DNA of 64,000 bases from Hymenobacter metallilatus. Its GTDB lineage: Bacteria > Bacteroidota > Bacteroidia > Cytophagales > Hymenobacteraceae. The notes beneath the pieces are model-generated. The model was not told where the DNA came from, made no database searches, and worked only from the letters and a program-made list of their open reading frames with translations. The position numbers were made by a program, and so were the translations under genes. Location: the NCBI RefSeq assembly GCF_003944705.1, contig NZ_RWIS01000008.1, positions 124,001 to 188,000 on the forward strand, written 5' to 3'. Numbering within the stretch: position 1 is the stretch's first letter; each line of letters starts with the position of its first letter. Shown piece after piece: positions 8,243 to 16,881 of this stretch.

Positions 8243-9061
8243 ATGGATATCTTACAGCGTCATTACGTTTCCACGTATGGGGCCGGGCAACAACCGCTTA
8301 TGTTTGCCCACGGATTTGGCACTGACCAGCTCAGCTGGCAATATGTGGCCCCGGCGTTTGCGCCTTTCTATCAGGTAGTGCTGTTCGATTTGATTGGCGC
8401 CGGCCGCTCCGACCGCAACGCCTACGACTTTACCCGCTACCAGACCCTGGATGGCTATGCCGCCGACCTGATTGCCCTGCTGCGCACCCTGAATATGCCG
8501 AAAGTAGTGTACGTGGGGCATTCGGTAAGCGGTATGATTGGCGTATTGGCAGCCATTAAAGCGCCGGAGCTGTTCGAGCGGCTGGTGCTGCTGGCGGCCT
8601 CCCCCTGCTATGTAAACGACGGAGACTACCCCGGTGGCTTCGACCCCGCCGATCTGGAGGAGCTGCTCGGGTTTCTGGACCTGGACTACCGGGCTTGGTC
8701 GCGGGCAATTGTACCATCGTTGATTGGGGGTGACATGCGCCCGGAGCTACTGGATGAGCTACTGGCCAGCTTCACCAGCGTCGACCCCGCGGTGGCCCGG
8801 CAGTTTGCCCATGCTACCTTCTTATCTGATTACCGCTCGGCCTTGCCCCAGTTGCAAGTGCCAGCTCTGGTGGTGCAGTGCGCCCAGGACTCGGTGGCTC
8901 CGGCGGCAGTGGGCCGTTACCTACATGCCCACCTCCCCGACAGCACGCTGGATATCATTGACACCGATGGGCATTACCCACACCTGAACGCGCCCGTGGC
9001 CACTATTGCGGCACTACACCGGTATCTGGGCGGAACCCAAACAGCCATTCCCCAGGCTTAG
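8243..9061 (+). CDS. alpha/beta hydrolase, RsbQ/KAI2-like
   Basis: 272 aa, single alpha/beta hydrolase domain. Closest remembered relative is Bacillus RsbQ and the plant KAI2/D14 receptors: shared blocks are APAFAPFYQVVLFD, YDFTRYQTLDGYA, GHSVSGMIG, SPCYVNDGDYPGGF and SVDPAVARQFAHATFLSDYR. The catalytic triad is S94 (GHS), D216 (CAQDS) and H244 (DGHYPH). RsbQ works with the PAS-phosphatase RsbP to sense energy stress, but no RsbP-like PAS-PP2C gene is adjacent here, so its partner and ligand are unknown. Cytoplasmic, monocistronic, AT-rich leader. Confidence 0.88.
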   Translation: MDILQRHYVSTYGAGQQPLMFAHGFGTDQLSWQYVAPAFAPFYQVVLFDLIGAGRSDRNAYDFTRYQTLDGYAADLIALLRTLNMPKVVYVGHSVSGMIGVLAAIKAPELFERLVLLAASPCYVNDGDYPGGFDPADLEELLGFLDLDYRAWSRAIVPSLIGGDMRPELLDELLASFTSVDPAVARQFAHATFLSDYRSALPQLQVPALVVQCAQDSVAPAAVGRYLHAHLPDSTLDIIDTDGHYPHLNAPVATIAALHRYLGGTQTAIPQA

Positions 9062-9691
9062 CTATGTGGCGGCCCCCTGGTGCGGCCCTGATGACAACCA
9101 TCATTTCTTGGTGTGAGCCAGGCGGGAATTGAGGCAGCAGAAGCTGAAAAGGCCGAAAGTTGCCGCTACTCAGGAACCCAAGAAATAAAACAAGCAAGTC
9201 CATCGGAATCAGTGCACAGCAGTGTTTTGCCCTCAAGCGCATAATATGCTGGCACCGGCACGCTGCCGGGGCCGTAAGGCAGCGTAAACACCTGCAAACT
9301 AAACGGGAGATGATGCGGGGCGACAGAATGCAGGAAGTACTGGCTTCCAGGCCCGTTTTTTTCAGGAGAAACTGCAGCCGCTACCGGTCCTGCTGCTTTT
9401 CCCCAGACCTCCGTTGAAACCAACAACCTACTACCACACCAAGTATGAGCCGCTGCAAGCGGTGCTTTCGGCCGGCCAGCGCACCGCCCGGAAGCGGCAG
9501 TTTCGTGCGGGACGCCGCCCGCTCCGGATGTAGCGGCACCCATTTCCGGGCAGCCGGCCGGGGCGGGTATGGGTTAATGAGCGTAGGCAAGCGGCCTTTC
9601 CACTTAGTATTGCAGCCGGGCCCGGTGTCTTTCAGCGCCTATGCGTACCTTACTGGCGTCGCTCTGTAACCCTTGGGGCGGCACGCCGGCC
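9062..9691. other. 630-bp stretch without a convincing gene
   Basis: Open frames here on both strands are short, lack recognisable domains and do not begin with a credible start context. I see no tRNA, terminator or long repeat. It may be decayed coding sequence or a long untranslated region in front of the DUF6370 gene. Confidence 0.5.
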
Positions 9692-10057
9692 ATGAAACAC
9701 CTCTTGCTGCTTTTTCTGTTGGGTACTGCGGCCACCGCAGCCAGGGCCCAAACCGCGCCGGCTACGGCCCATCCGTCCATATCAGTTCCCGACCCAGCCC
9801 AGCCGGTTCAGGTAGTGGAGGCCGCCTGTGGGCAATGCCGTCTGGGCCTACCCGGCAAGAGCTGCGACCTGGCCGTGCGCACTGCCGGCAAGGCCTATTT
9901 TGTGGAAGGCACTACCATTGACTCCCACGGCGACGCCCATGCCAAGGATGGTTTTTGCCAAGCTATCCGGCAAGCCGAAGTGCAGGGCCGGGTGGTTAAC
10001 GAGCAGTTTGTAGTTACTTACTTCCGCTTGCTGCCTGAACCTAAAAAAGCGCAATAA
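9692..10057 (+). CDS. exported DUF6370-like small protein
   Basis: 121 aa with a clear Sec signal peptide (MKHLLLLFLLGTAATAARAQ) and a mature part with VEAACGQCRLGLPGKSCDLA, then GKAYFVEGTTIDSHGDAHAK and DGFCQAIRQAEVQG. The cysteine pattern CGQC...C...C and the HGDAHA motif match the DUF6370 family, common in Bacteroidota; its function is unknown, but CxxC plus His suggests metal or disulfide chemistry. The start at 9692 is chosen because it opens the signal peptide. Monocistronic. Confidence 0.75.
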   Translation: MKHLLLLFLLGTAATAARAQTAPATAHPSISVPDPAQPVQVVEAACGQCRLGLPGKSCDLAVRTAGKAYFVEGTTIDSHGDAHAKDGFCQAIRQAEVQGRVVNEQFVVTYFRLLPEPKKAQ

Positions 10058-10121
10058 GCAGCTAATCCGGGGGGCAGAGCGGGGTGGCACCGGGCGGGAC
10101 TTTGCGTGGGCGCGGCCCCCT

Positions 10122-10340
10122 TTAAAATATGGAGCCATAGGCCTCGCAGCCGGCGCACCAGCCGAAAAAGTTGCGTAACCGCTCCTGCTTGGCGCGTTTC
10201 TTCCGCAGTTTGCGGGCCCGGAGGGCAGCATCGGCTCCGGACGTGGCGGCCGGGTGAGCTACTTCGGGGCGGAGCGTGAGGTAGCGCCGGAACACGAAGG
10301 CTCTGGCCAGGCCAAACGGACTTGATGCGGAAATGAGCAT
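10122..10340 (-). CDS. possible small basic protein
   Basis: 72 codons, no family recognised. It has an arginine/lysine-rich middle (RARKLRKKRAKQERLRN) and a CAGC motif near the C-terminus. It fills the gap between the DUF6370 gene and menE on the opposite strand and nothing else explains this gap, but no clear ribosome-binding site or promoter is seen. It could be spurious. Confidence 0.3.
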   Translation of the reverse strand: MLISASSPFGLARAFVFRRYLTLRPEVAHPAATSGADAALRARKLRKKRAKQERLRNFFGWCAGCEAYGSIF

Positions 10341-10494
10341 GGGGTTAAGAAGTTGGCGACCTGCTTAAGATACACCTTTAATCCCTTCGAAGTCAAGCCG
10401 CAGCGCATATAGTTATGCCTCCTGTAAGCGCAAGGGATGCGTAGGTGGTGGTTCCGGCACCTATCTTGCCGCTCTTTCCACTTTGCATCGTCCT

Positions 10495-11610
10495 ATGGCC
10501 GCCGATACCGACCTTCTGCCCGATTCTCTGCTGCTCAACGGCCGCTCGTTTCGCTACGCCGACATTCAGCAATACCCTGCCCGCGCCCCCCGCGACCTGA
10601 ATGGTTACGAGGCCCGGGTGCTGGATTTTATCCGGCAGTGGCTGAATGGGGCGCAGGAGTTCGGGCTGCGGACTTCCGGCTCCACCGGCCAGCCCCAGCT
10701 GATACAAATGAAGCGGCGGCAGCTGGAAGCTTCGGCCCGGCGCACCGGCGACTACTTTGACCTGGGCCCCGGCGACCGGATGCTGGTGTGTTTGAACTGC
10801 GAGTTTGTGGGGGGGCTGATGATGCTGGTGCGCGGCCTGGAGCGACGTATGCACCTAACCATTGTAGAGCCCCACGCCGATCCGCTGGCGCTGGTAGCGG
10901 CCTCTGCCGAGTTCAGTTTCACCTCCTTCGTGCCCTTGCAGCTGCGGGCGGTGCTGGCTGCCGGCCATGCCTCCCGCCTCAACCGCATGAAGGGAATTCT
11001 GGTGGGAGGGGCACCCGTGGAACGTAGCCTGGAAAAGGAAATCCAGCAGCTGCTAGTGCCCGTGTATGTAACCTATGGCATGACGGAAACGGCCTCGCAC
11101 ATTGCCCTGCGCCGCCTTAACGGCCCCCATGTACAGCCCACGTACCGCGTGCTGCCCGGCATTGAGGTAGGCCAGGATGGCCGGGGCTGCCTCACGGTAC
11201 GGGCCGATGTAACCGAAAACCATCTGATTACGACCAACGACCGGATTAGCCTTTCCCCGGATGGGCGCAGCTTCGAATGGCTGGGCCGCGCCGACTTTGT
11301 TATCAATACCGGGGGCGTGAAAGTGCAGGCGGAAAAGGTGGAGCAAGTGCTGGAAGTAGCCCTTACCGAGCTGGGCCTGGGCCGGCGGGCCTTCGTAGCC
11401 GCCCGCCCTGATAAGCGCTTGGGCGAGCAGGTAACTGCTTTTCTGGAAGGTCCCAGGCTGACTGCCCGCCAACAGGAGCAACTGCTGGAGCTGCTGCGCC
11501 AGCGCCTCGATAAGTATGAGGTGCCCCGGGAGCTGGTGGCCGTACCAGAGTTCCGTACTACCGCCTCCGGCAAGCTGGACCGCCTGGGCACCCTGCGCAC
11601 CGTGAAGTAG
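10495..11610 (+). CDS. menE: o-succinylbenzoate-CoA ligase (AMP-dependent)
   Basis: 371 aa ANL-superfamily ligase activating o-succinylbenzoate with ATP and CoA. Motifs: P-loop TSGSTGQPQL, the A5 motif TYGMTETASH, GRADFVINTGGVKVQAEKVE (hinge Asp and A8), and the catalytic Lys in TASGKLDRLG at the end. It is about 70-100 residues shorter than proteobacterial MenE, as in other Bacteroidota. ATG at 10495 is preferred; a TTG at 10483 also opens the frame, but it lies in CCACTTTGC, which looks like a -7 box, implying a very short leader. It lies 2.5 kb from menB, so the men genes are split into two units here; menA and menC are not in the window. Confidence 0.88.
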   Translation: MAADTDLLPDSLLLNGRSFRYADIQQYPARAPRDLNGYEARVLDFIRQWLNGAQEFGLRTSGSTGQPQLIQMKRRQLEASARRTGDYFDLGPGDRMLVCLNCEFVGGLMMLVRGLERRMHLTIVEPHADPLALVAASAEFSFTSFVPLQLRAVLAAGHASRLNRMKGILVGGAPVERSLEKEIQQLLVPVYVTYGMTETASHIALRRLNGPHVQPTYRVLPGIEVGQDGRGCLTVRADVTENHLITTNDRISLSPDGRSFEWLGRADFVINTGGVKVQAEKVEQVLEVALTELGLGRRAFVAARPDKRLGEQVTAFLEGPRLTARQQEQLLELLRQRLDKYEVPRELVAVPEFRTTASGKLDRLGTLRTVK

Positions 11611-11748
11611 TGCACAGCAGCAAGTGAGAGGCCGGAGGAAAAGCGTGGCAGACCCGAACGTTATTCCCTGCTACTTCTCACTTCTCATTTCCCTTGGGTA
11701 TGTGAAATTATCCGTTGATTTGTGCAAGTTCTACCCTGCCCTTTCCCC

Positions 11749-13932
11749 ATGAATACTACCCGTGTATCGGCGGCGGCTTTGCTGCTGCTGGCCCAGCTGG
11801 GCGGCGGCTGCGCTACCACTTCCGGCACTTCAACTGCCCCTACGGCGGCCCTTGACTCGGCTACTGTCCTGGCCGTGCAGCAGCTGGAAACGGCCGCCGC
11901 TGCCGATGCCGCCGCACCTGTCTCAGCGCCCCTGCCAACTGCTCCTGCGTTTCAGGTGGTGATGGAGCAGTTTGCCGACCTGCGCATTCTGCGTTACCAG
12001 GTGCCGGGCTTCGAAACGCTGGAGCCGCGCCAGAAGGAGCTGCTGTATTACCTCTACGAAGCCGCCCTGAGTGGGCGCGACATCATCTACGACCAAAACT
12101 ACAAGCACAACCTGCGCGTGCGCCGCACCCTGGAAGCCGTGTGGCAGGCCAACGAGGAGCGGCGCACCGCCAGCACCAACCAGCAGCAGATTGATCAGGC
12201 TACCAAGTTTGCCACCTACGCCAAGCGGGTGTGGTTCAGCAATGGCATTCATCACCACTACAGCACCCGCAAGTTTCTGCCCGAGTGCACGCCGGCCTAT
12301 TTCAAGGAGCTGATTTTCGCCACCGACCCCAAGCAGCTGCCCCTGGAGCCGGGCGAGTCGGTTACGAAATTTCTGGCTACGATGACGCCCATTCTGTTCG
12401 ACCCGAATGTGGCACCCAAGCGCGTGAACCAGGAGGCCGGTAAGGACCTGGTGAAAACCTCGGCTAACAATTTCTATGAGGGCCTGACGCAAACGGAGGT
12501 AGAAGCCTACTACCGAAAGAAAATCAACCGCCAGGATCCTCAGCCCATTTCCTACGGGCTCAACTCCAAACTGGTAAAGGACAAGCAGAACCGCATTACG
12601 GAGCGCACCTGGCGTACGGAAGGTATGTACGGCCGAGCCCTGAGCAAAGTGGTGTTCTGGCTGCAGAAGGCCGCGGCCATAGCCGAAACCCCCGAGCAAC
12701 AGCTGGCGCTGCAGAAACTTATTGAGTTCTACCAGACCGGCGACCTGAAGAAGTGGGACGAGTACAACATTGCCTGGGTACACGATACGCACAGCCGCAC
12801 CGATGTGGTAAATGGCTTTATTGAGGTGTACGGCGACCCGCTGGGCTACCGCGCCAGCTACGAGTCGGTAGTGTCGTTCAAGGATCTGGAGGCCACCAAG
12901 CGCATTCAGGCCATCGGGGATGAGGCGCAGTGGTTCGAGGATAACTCCCCCATCAAGCCCGAGCACAAAAAGAAAAACGTTATCGGCATTACGGCCAAGG
13001 TAATTACCACGGTGGTAGAGGCCGGCGACGCGGCTCCCAATACGCCCATTGGCATCAACCTGCCCAATGCCAGCTGGATCCGGAAAGAGCACGGCTCCAA
13101 ATCGGTGAACCTGGGCAACATTGTGGATGCCTACGGCGCCGCCGACGCGGGAGGTATGCTGGATGAGTTTGCCTTCGACGACGCCGAAAAGCAGCGTGCC
13201 CGCCAGTACGCCGGCCTGGCCGGCAAGCTTCACACCGACATGCACGAGGTAATTGGGCACGCCTCGGGGCAGCTGAACAAGGGCGTAGGCACGCCCAAGG
13301 AAACTCTGAAAAGCTACGCTTCGGCCCTGGAAGAAGCCCGCGCTGACTTGGTAGCGCTATACTATCTGCCCGATGCCAAGCTGGTTCAGCTGGGTGTACT
13401 GCCCGCTGGTGGCGAAGTGGCTCGGGCCGAGTACGACCAGTACATCCGCAACGGCCTGCTCACGCAGCTGGTACGCCTGCAGCTGGGCGAAACCGTGGAG
13501 GAAGCGCACATGCGCAACCGCCAGATGGTTGCCAGATGGGCCTTTGAGAAGGGACAGAAAGACAAGGTAATTGAGCGCCTCACCCGCGACGGCAACACCT
13601 ACTTCCGGGTAAACGACTATGAGAAGCTGCGCGGCCTGTTTGGGCAGCTACTGCGGGAGCTGCAGCGCATTACCAGCGAGGGTGACTACGCGGCCGGGAA
13701 GGCCCTCATCGAAACCTACGGCGTGAAAGTGGATCCGGCCCTGCACAAAGAAGTGCTGGCCCGCTACCAAAAGCTGAATATTGCGCCATACTCCGGCTTT
13801 ATTCAGCCCCGGCTGGTACCCGTGGTACAGGATGGCACCATCACGGACGTGAAGCTGGAATACCCCACCGACTTCTCGCAGCAGATGCTGGAATACGGCC
13901 GGCGGTACCGCTTGCTGCCCGCTTACAACTAG
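11749..13932 (+). CDS. secreted lipoprotein metallopeptidase, dipeptidyl peptidase III family (M49)
   Basis: 727 aa. N-terminal lipoprotein signal with a lipobox-like LGGGC, then a Thr/Ala-rich tether. The zinc site is HEVIGH (H499-E500-H504) with the second motif EEARAD (E529 as third ligand), the hexapeptide HExxGH form unique to M49. Length fits DPP III. Bacteroidota relatives are often misannotated as dihydrofolate reductase. Probable role: releasing dipeptides from peptides at the outer membrane or in the periplasm. The frame opens with a GTG at 11722, but the signal peptide begins at the ATG at 11749. Monocistronic. Confidence 0.88.
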   Translation: MNTTRVSAAALLLLAQLGGGCATTSGTSTAPTAALDSATVLAVQQLETAAAADAAAPVSAPLPTAPAFQVVMEQFADLRILRYQVPGFETLEPRQKELLYYLYEAALSGRDIIYDQNYKHNLRVRRTLEAVWQANEERRTASTNQQQIDQATKFATYAKRVWFSNGIHHHYSTRKFLPECTPAYFKELIFATDPKQLPLEPGESVTKFLATMTPILFDPNVAPKRVNQEAGKDLVKTSANNFYEGLTQTEVEAYYRKKINRQDPQPISYGLNSKLVKDKQNRITERTWRTEGMYGRALSKVVFWLQKAAAIAETPEQQLALQKLIEFYQTGDLKKWDEYNIAWVHDTHSRTDVVNGFIEVYGDPLGYRASYESVVSFKDLEATKRIQAIGDEAQWFEDNSPIKPEHKKKNVIGITAKVITTVVEAGDAAPNTPIGINLPNASWIRKEHGSKSVNLGNIVDAYGAADAGGMLDEFAFDDAEKQRARQYAGLAGKLHTDMHEVIGHASGQLNKGVGTPKETLKSYASALEEARADLVALYYLPDAKLVQLGVLPAGGEVARAEYDQYIRNGLLTQLVRLQLGETVEEAHMRNRQMVARWAFEKGQKDKVIERLTRDGNTYFRVNDYEKLRGLFGQLLRELQRITSEGDYAAGKALIETYGVKVDPALHKEVLARYQKLNIAPYSGFIQPRLVPVVQDGTITDVKLEYPTDFSQQMLEYGRRYRLLPAYN

Positions 13933-14041
13933 CCGCCGGCGGGCACTGCGGGCACTGGTAGCCCGGTCATGCTGGCCAAATATGTTTACTTTCCAACACC
14001 CGGCTCCCGGCTTTTTTCTCCCATTCCCCCAATCTATCTGC

Positions 14042-14479
14042 ATGAAACGCCTTTTCTACACGCTTTTATTGCTGGCTGGCCTGTTGGCTGCCAGCACCGC
14101 CCCCACGCACGCTCAATCGTCGCCGGTGGTCCGGCCGGCGGTTCCGGAGCCCGTGCGTTACGAGTTTTGTGAGCTGATGCGCACCGGCTTTGTAAACATC
14201 GGCAAGCCGGAGAAGGAGAAATCCGGCGACATTTACGTGGACTTCGGCTACGGCTACGAAAAGCTGGGCGGCTCGGAGCAAATCGTGCGCGAGGCCGGTA
14301 AGATTCAGGTATTTGCCACAACCATCAGCGCCCTTAACTACATGGGCGGCCTGGGCTGGGAAATAGTGCAGATTCTGGAGCAGCCCATCAACTATAGCAA
14401 AGGGGAGCCCAGCGAATACGTGCGCCGCTACGTACTGCGCCGCCCTCTGTCAGCCAAAGGTATTGCCGTGCCCCGGTAG
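14042..14479 (+). CDS. small exported protein of unknown function
   Basis: 145 aa. Signal peptide MKRLFYTLLLLAGLLAAST, then a mature domain with YEFCELMRTG, GDIYVDFGYGYE, and SALNYMGGLGWEIVQIL. The last motif (LNxxGxxGWEI) resembles small DUF4177-like folds in which a Trp-containing strand follows a Gly-rich turn, but I cannot assign a family with confidence. It ends just before a repeat tract that separates it from a convergent gene. Confidence 0.7.
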   Translation: MKRLFYTLLLLAGLLAASTAPTHAQSSPVVRPAVPEPVRYEFCELMRTGFVNIGKPEKEKSGDIYVDFGYGYEKLGGSEQIVREAGKIQVFATTISALNYMGGLGWEIVQILEQPINYSKGEPSEYVRRYVLRRPLSAKGIAVPR

Positions 14480-14482
14480 CGG

Positions 14483-14616
14483 GAGGATGAAGGATAAAGG
14501 ATGAGGGATAAGGGATGAGAGATAAAGGACACCGTTAAACGACTATCCCTCATCCTTTATCCTTCATCCCTTATCCTTCATCCTTTATCCTTTATCCCTC
14601 ATCCTTTATCCTTCAG
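14483..14616. repeat. inverted tract of GGATAAAGGATGA-type words (family E)
   Basis: The left half is runs of words such as GGATGAAGGATAAAGGATG and the right half (from about 14541) is the complementary CATCCTTTATCCTTCATCC, repeated with small variations. The two halves can fold into a long imperfect hairpin. It separates two convergent genes and supplies the last codons and the stop of the minus-strand gene. Confidence 0.8.
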
Positions 14617-15306
14617 CCCCTTCTGGGAGAAAAGCCGCTCGTGGCCCCGTACTACTTTTAGCAAGTCGCCGAGAAACAGCTTCACCCGGCCAAAGAAGAT
14701 AAAGCCGCTGATTTGATCCTCCGGCTGCTGGCCTGAGGCAAAGACCTGCCGGTACCCGGTGCCGGCCCCCAGCCCTACCCAGCGAAACACGCGGTAATGC
14801 GCCGCTACCGATGGCTCTGCCAGGTACAGCACCTGCTTATTGGTGCGCAAAACTCCCCCGTCCGGAAAGGAATACTTGGTGTAGTAGCTACCAATGCCCA
14901 ACTGCAGCGGGGTGCTCAGCTCCCAGCGCGGGTTTCCAATGAACACATATTCGCCGTAGGCCGCCAGATACCGAAAGCGCACCTCGTCGCGGGTGCCGGC
15001 CGGAAACCCGGCCGGCTGGACAGCGCGCGTGGGCACTCCGCCTGACAGGCGGTATACACCCAGCCCGGCCCGCCACCGGCCGCGCCACTCTATGCCCCCT
15101 TTTACCCCATTAATGCCCACTACCGTTCCGTTGAGGATGGAATAGCGCTGGTCGAACTGAAATACGGCCCGGCGGTGCGACTGGCGCACGAAGGTGCTAT
15201 CGTCGGGCGGGGGCAGAGCGGGGCAGCCCGCTACTGCGGTACCCACTGACCCGGCCAGGGTCAGGCTGCTCCAACGCAGGGCGCAACGCATAACAGCAAT
15301 TTTCAC
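14599..15306 (-). CDS. predicted outer-membrane beta-barrel-like protein
   Basis: 235 aa from the first ATG; an internal Met6 is also possible. The N-terminus has a signal-like segment ending at AVAGC. The body shows alternating hydrophobic/polar strands with many Tyr, Gly and Arg (GGIEWRGRWRAGLGVYRLSG, YGEYVFIGN, GLGAGTGYRQVF), as in small Bacteroidota barrels; no named family recognised. Its C-terminal residues KDKG and the stop lie inside the family-E repeat tract, so the repeat has remodelled the end. Confidence 0.6.
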   Translation of the reverse strand: MKIAVMRCALRWSSLTLAGSVGTAVAGCPALPPPDDSTFVRQSHRRAVFQFDQRYSILNGTVVGINGVKGGIEWRGRWRAGLGVYRLSGGVPTRAVQPAGFPAGTRDEVRFRYLAAYGEYVFIGNPRWELSTPLQLGIGSYYTKYSFPDGGVLRTNKQVLYLAEPSVAAHYRVFRWVGLGAGTGYRQVFASGQQPEDQISGFIFFGRVKLFLGDLLKVVRGHERLFSQKGLKDKG

Positions 15307-15462
15307 GGCCCGAAGGTACGCGCTGGGGCGGTAGAGGTTTCCGCCTGGCCACCGGATTTTTCCGCTTCGCCCGGCTGGCCCCTACACTTGGCCCTGAATA
15401 GGATAGGTGGAGGCCGGGCTTTTAGGCATGTTTGTGGCCGAACCTTCTACTTGCCATCCGCC

Positions 15463-15912
15463 ATGCCTCTGCACCCTGATTTCGTATTTTCCCTGGCTAA
15501 CTCGGTTGCTATGGTGGGCTGGGTCCTGCTGGTGCTGGCTCCGCGCTGGCGGGTAACGCGCCTGCTGGTACGCAGCGGAGCGCTGCCGCTGCTGCTGGCC
15601 GGAGGCTACGCCCTGCTCATTGGCAGCCACTACCTGGGAGCTCATGCCTCGGAAGGCGGCTTTGGCTCCTTAGCGGAGGTAGCTGCCCTGTTCCGGAACC
15701 CCTGGGCCCTACTGGCCGGCTGGGTGCATTACCTCTGCTTTGATTTGTGTTTGGGCATCTGGGAAAGCCAGGATGCCGAGCGGCGCGGCCTGCCCCACTG
15801 GGCGCTGGTGCCCTGTCTGCTGCTCACGTTTCTGTTTGGGCCGGTTGGCCTGCTGCTGTACGCCCTGGTCCGGCGCTTTTTGGGCCGCGCAACGGATACT
15901 TCCCTTACCTAA
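15463..15912 (+). CDS. ABA4-like (DUF4281) membrane protein
   Basis: 149 aa with four hydrophobic segments. The signature LANSVAMVGWVLLVLAP near the start and the block NPWALLAGWVHYLCFDLCLG followed by a Trp and GPVGLLLYALVR match the DUF4281 family, whose plant member ABA4 takes part in neoxanthin formation. The bacterial role is unknown; a link to carotenoids is plausible because these bacteria are pigmented. TACTTG 9 bp before the ATG could be a -7 box. An unrelated membrane protein gene starts 11 bp downstream, likely co-transcribed. Confidence 0.8.
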   Translation: MPLHPDFVFSLANSVAMVGWVLLVLAPRWRVTRLLVRSGALPLLLAGGYALLIGSHYLGAHASEGGFGSLAEVAALFRNPWALLAGWVHYLCFDLCLGIWESQDAERRGLPHWALVPCLLLTFLFGPVGLLLYALVRRFLGRATDTSLT

Positions 15913-15923
15913 TATCCCTGACC

Positions 15924-16763
15924 ATGTCTGCTGCCTTACCGCTGAACCCCGTTTCTGCTGTTCCTGCTACCCACCCTGCCTGGGCATGGCTGCGGCTGCT
16001 GCACCGCGTAAATCCTGTGCTAAGCCTGGCCGGCTGGCTGAACGTGCTGCTGTGCTTGGTGGCGCTACTGCTGCTGCCCCTGGATAGCCGGGTGGTAACC
16101 GGTGCGCCGGTGTGGCTGAAGCCGCTCAAGTTTACTATCTCCGTTGCTGCCTACACCTGGACGCTGGGTTGGCTCCTGGCCGATTTGCCCGCCCAGGCGC
16201 AGCGCGCGGTTCAGCGCATCAGCTGGGGAGTGGCCGTGTGCATGGTGGTTGAAATCGGCTGCATTTTCCTGCAGGCGGCCCGGGGTACTACGTCGCATTA
16301 CAACAGCGCTACCGCCTTTGATGGCCTCGTTTTTGGGCTGATGGGCGTGTTTATTCTGCTGAATACCCTGCTCACCGGGGCGGCGCTGTATCTGGTGTGG
16401 CGCTACCGCCCGCATGGGCCGGCCGGCTACGTGTGGGGCGTACGGCTGGGGCTGCTGGTGTTTCTGGTGGGCTCGGTGCTGGGTGGCACTATGATAGGCC
16501 TGAACCGCCACACCGTGGGCGCCCCCGATGGGGGACCGGGCCTGCCGGGCCTGGGCTGGAGCACCCGCGCCGGCGACCTGCGCATTGCCCATTTTCTGGG
16601 TATGCATGCCCTGCAGGCTCTGCCCCTGCTCGGCTGGGGCTTGAGCCGCCGAGTGCCTACACGGGCCGTATTGTTCACCGGGCTGGGTACGCTGCTGTAT
16701 GCGGCCCTAGTTGCGTACCTGTTTTTCTCGGCCATGCAGGGGCGTCCCCTGCTACCGGCGTAA
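15924..16763 (+). CDS. multi-pass membrane protein of unknown function
   Basis: 279 aa with about seven hydrophobic helices. Recognisable features are PVWLKPLKFTISVAAYTWT in the second helix region, a GTTSHYNSAT loop and GDLRIAHFLGMHALQALPLLG, in which two histidines sit at helix ends. These histidine and charged-residue positions inside helices suggest an electron-transfer or sensor role, but I cannot name a family. It starts 11 bp after the ABA4-like gene. The start at 15924 is chosen because upstream codons overlap that gene. Confidence 0.75.
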   Translation: MSAALPLNPVSAVPATHPAWAWLRLLHRVNPVLSLAGWLNVLLCLVALLLLPLDSRVVTGAPVWLKPLKFTISVAAYTWTLGWLLADLPAQAQRAVQRISWGVAVCMVVEIGCIFLQAARGTTSHYNSATAFDGLVFGLMGVFILLNTLLTGAALYLVWRYRPHGPAGYVWGVRLGLLVFLVGSVLGGTMIGLNRHTVGAPDGGPGLPGLGWSTRAGDLRIAHFLGMHALQALPLLGWGLSRRVPTRAVLFTGLGTLLYAALVAYLFFSAMQGRPLLPA

Positions 16764-16881
16764 CGTATCTGCCGGCAGTGGTAGCAGACTCTCTTGTACA
16801 CTTTGCTGTGAAATGCCGGTATTTTGAACCGGATACAGCTGCATTTGCCAACCAAGAGTTGAGGCCCCCCTTCTTTCTGCT

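Noticed and set aside
9166..9543. 125-codon minus-strand frame
   Set aside because: No domain, no start context, compositional features of a chance frame.
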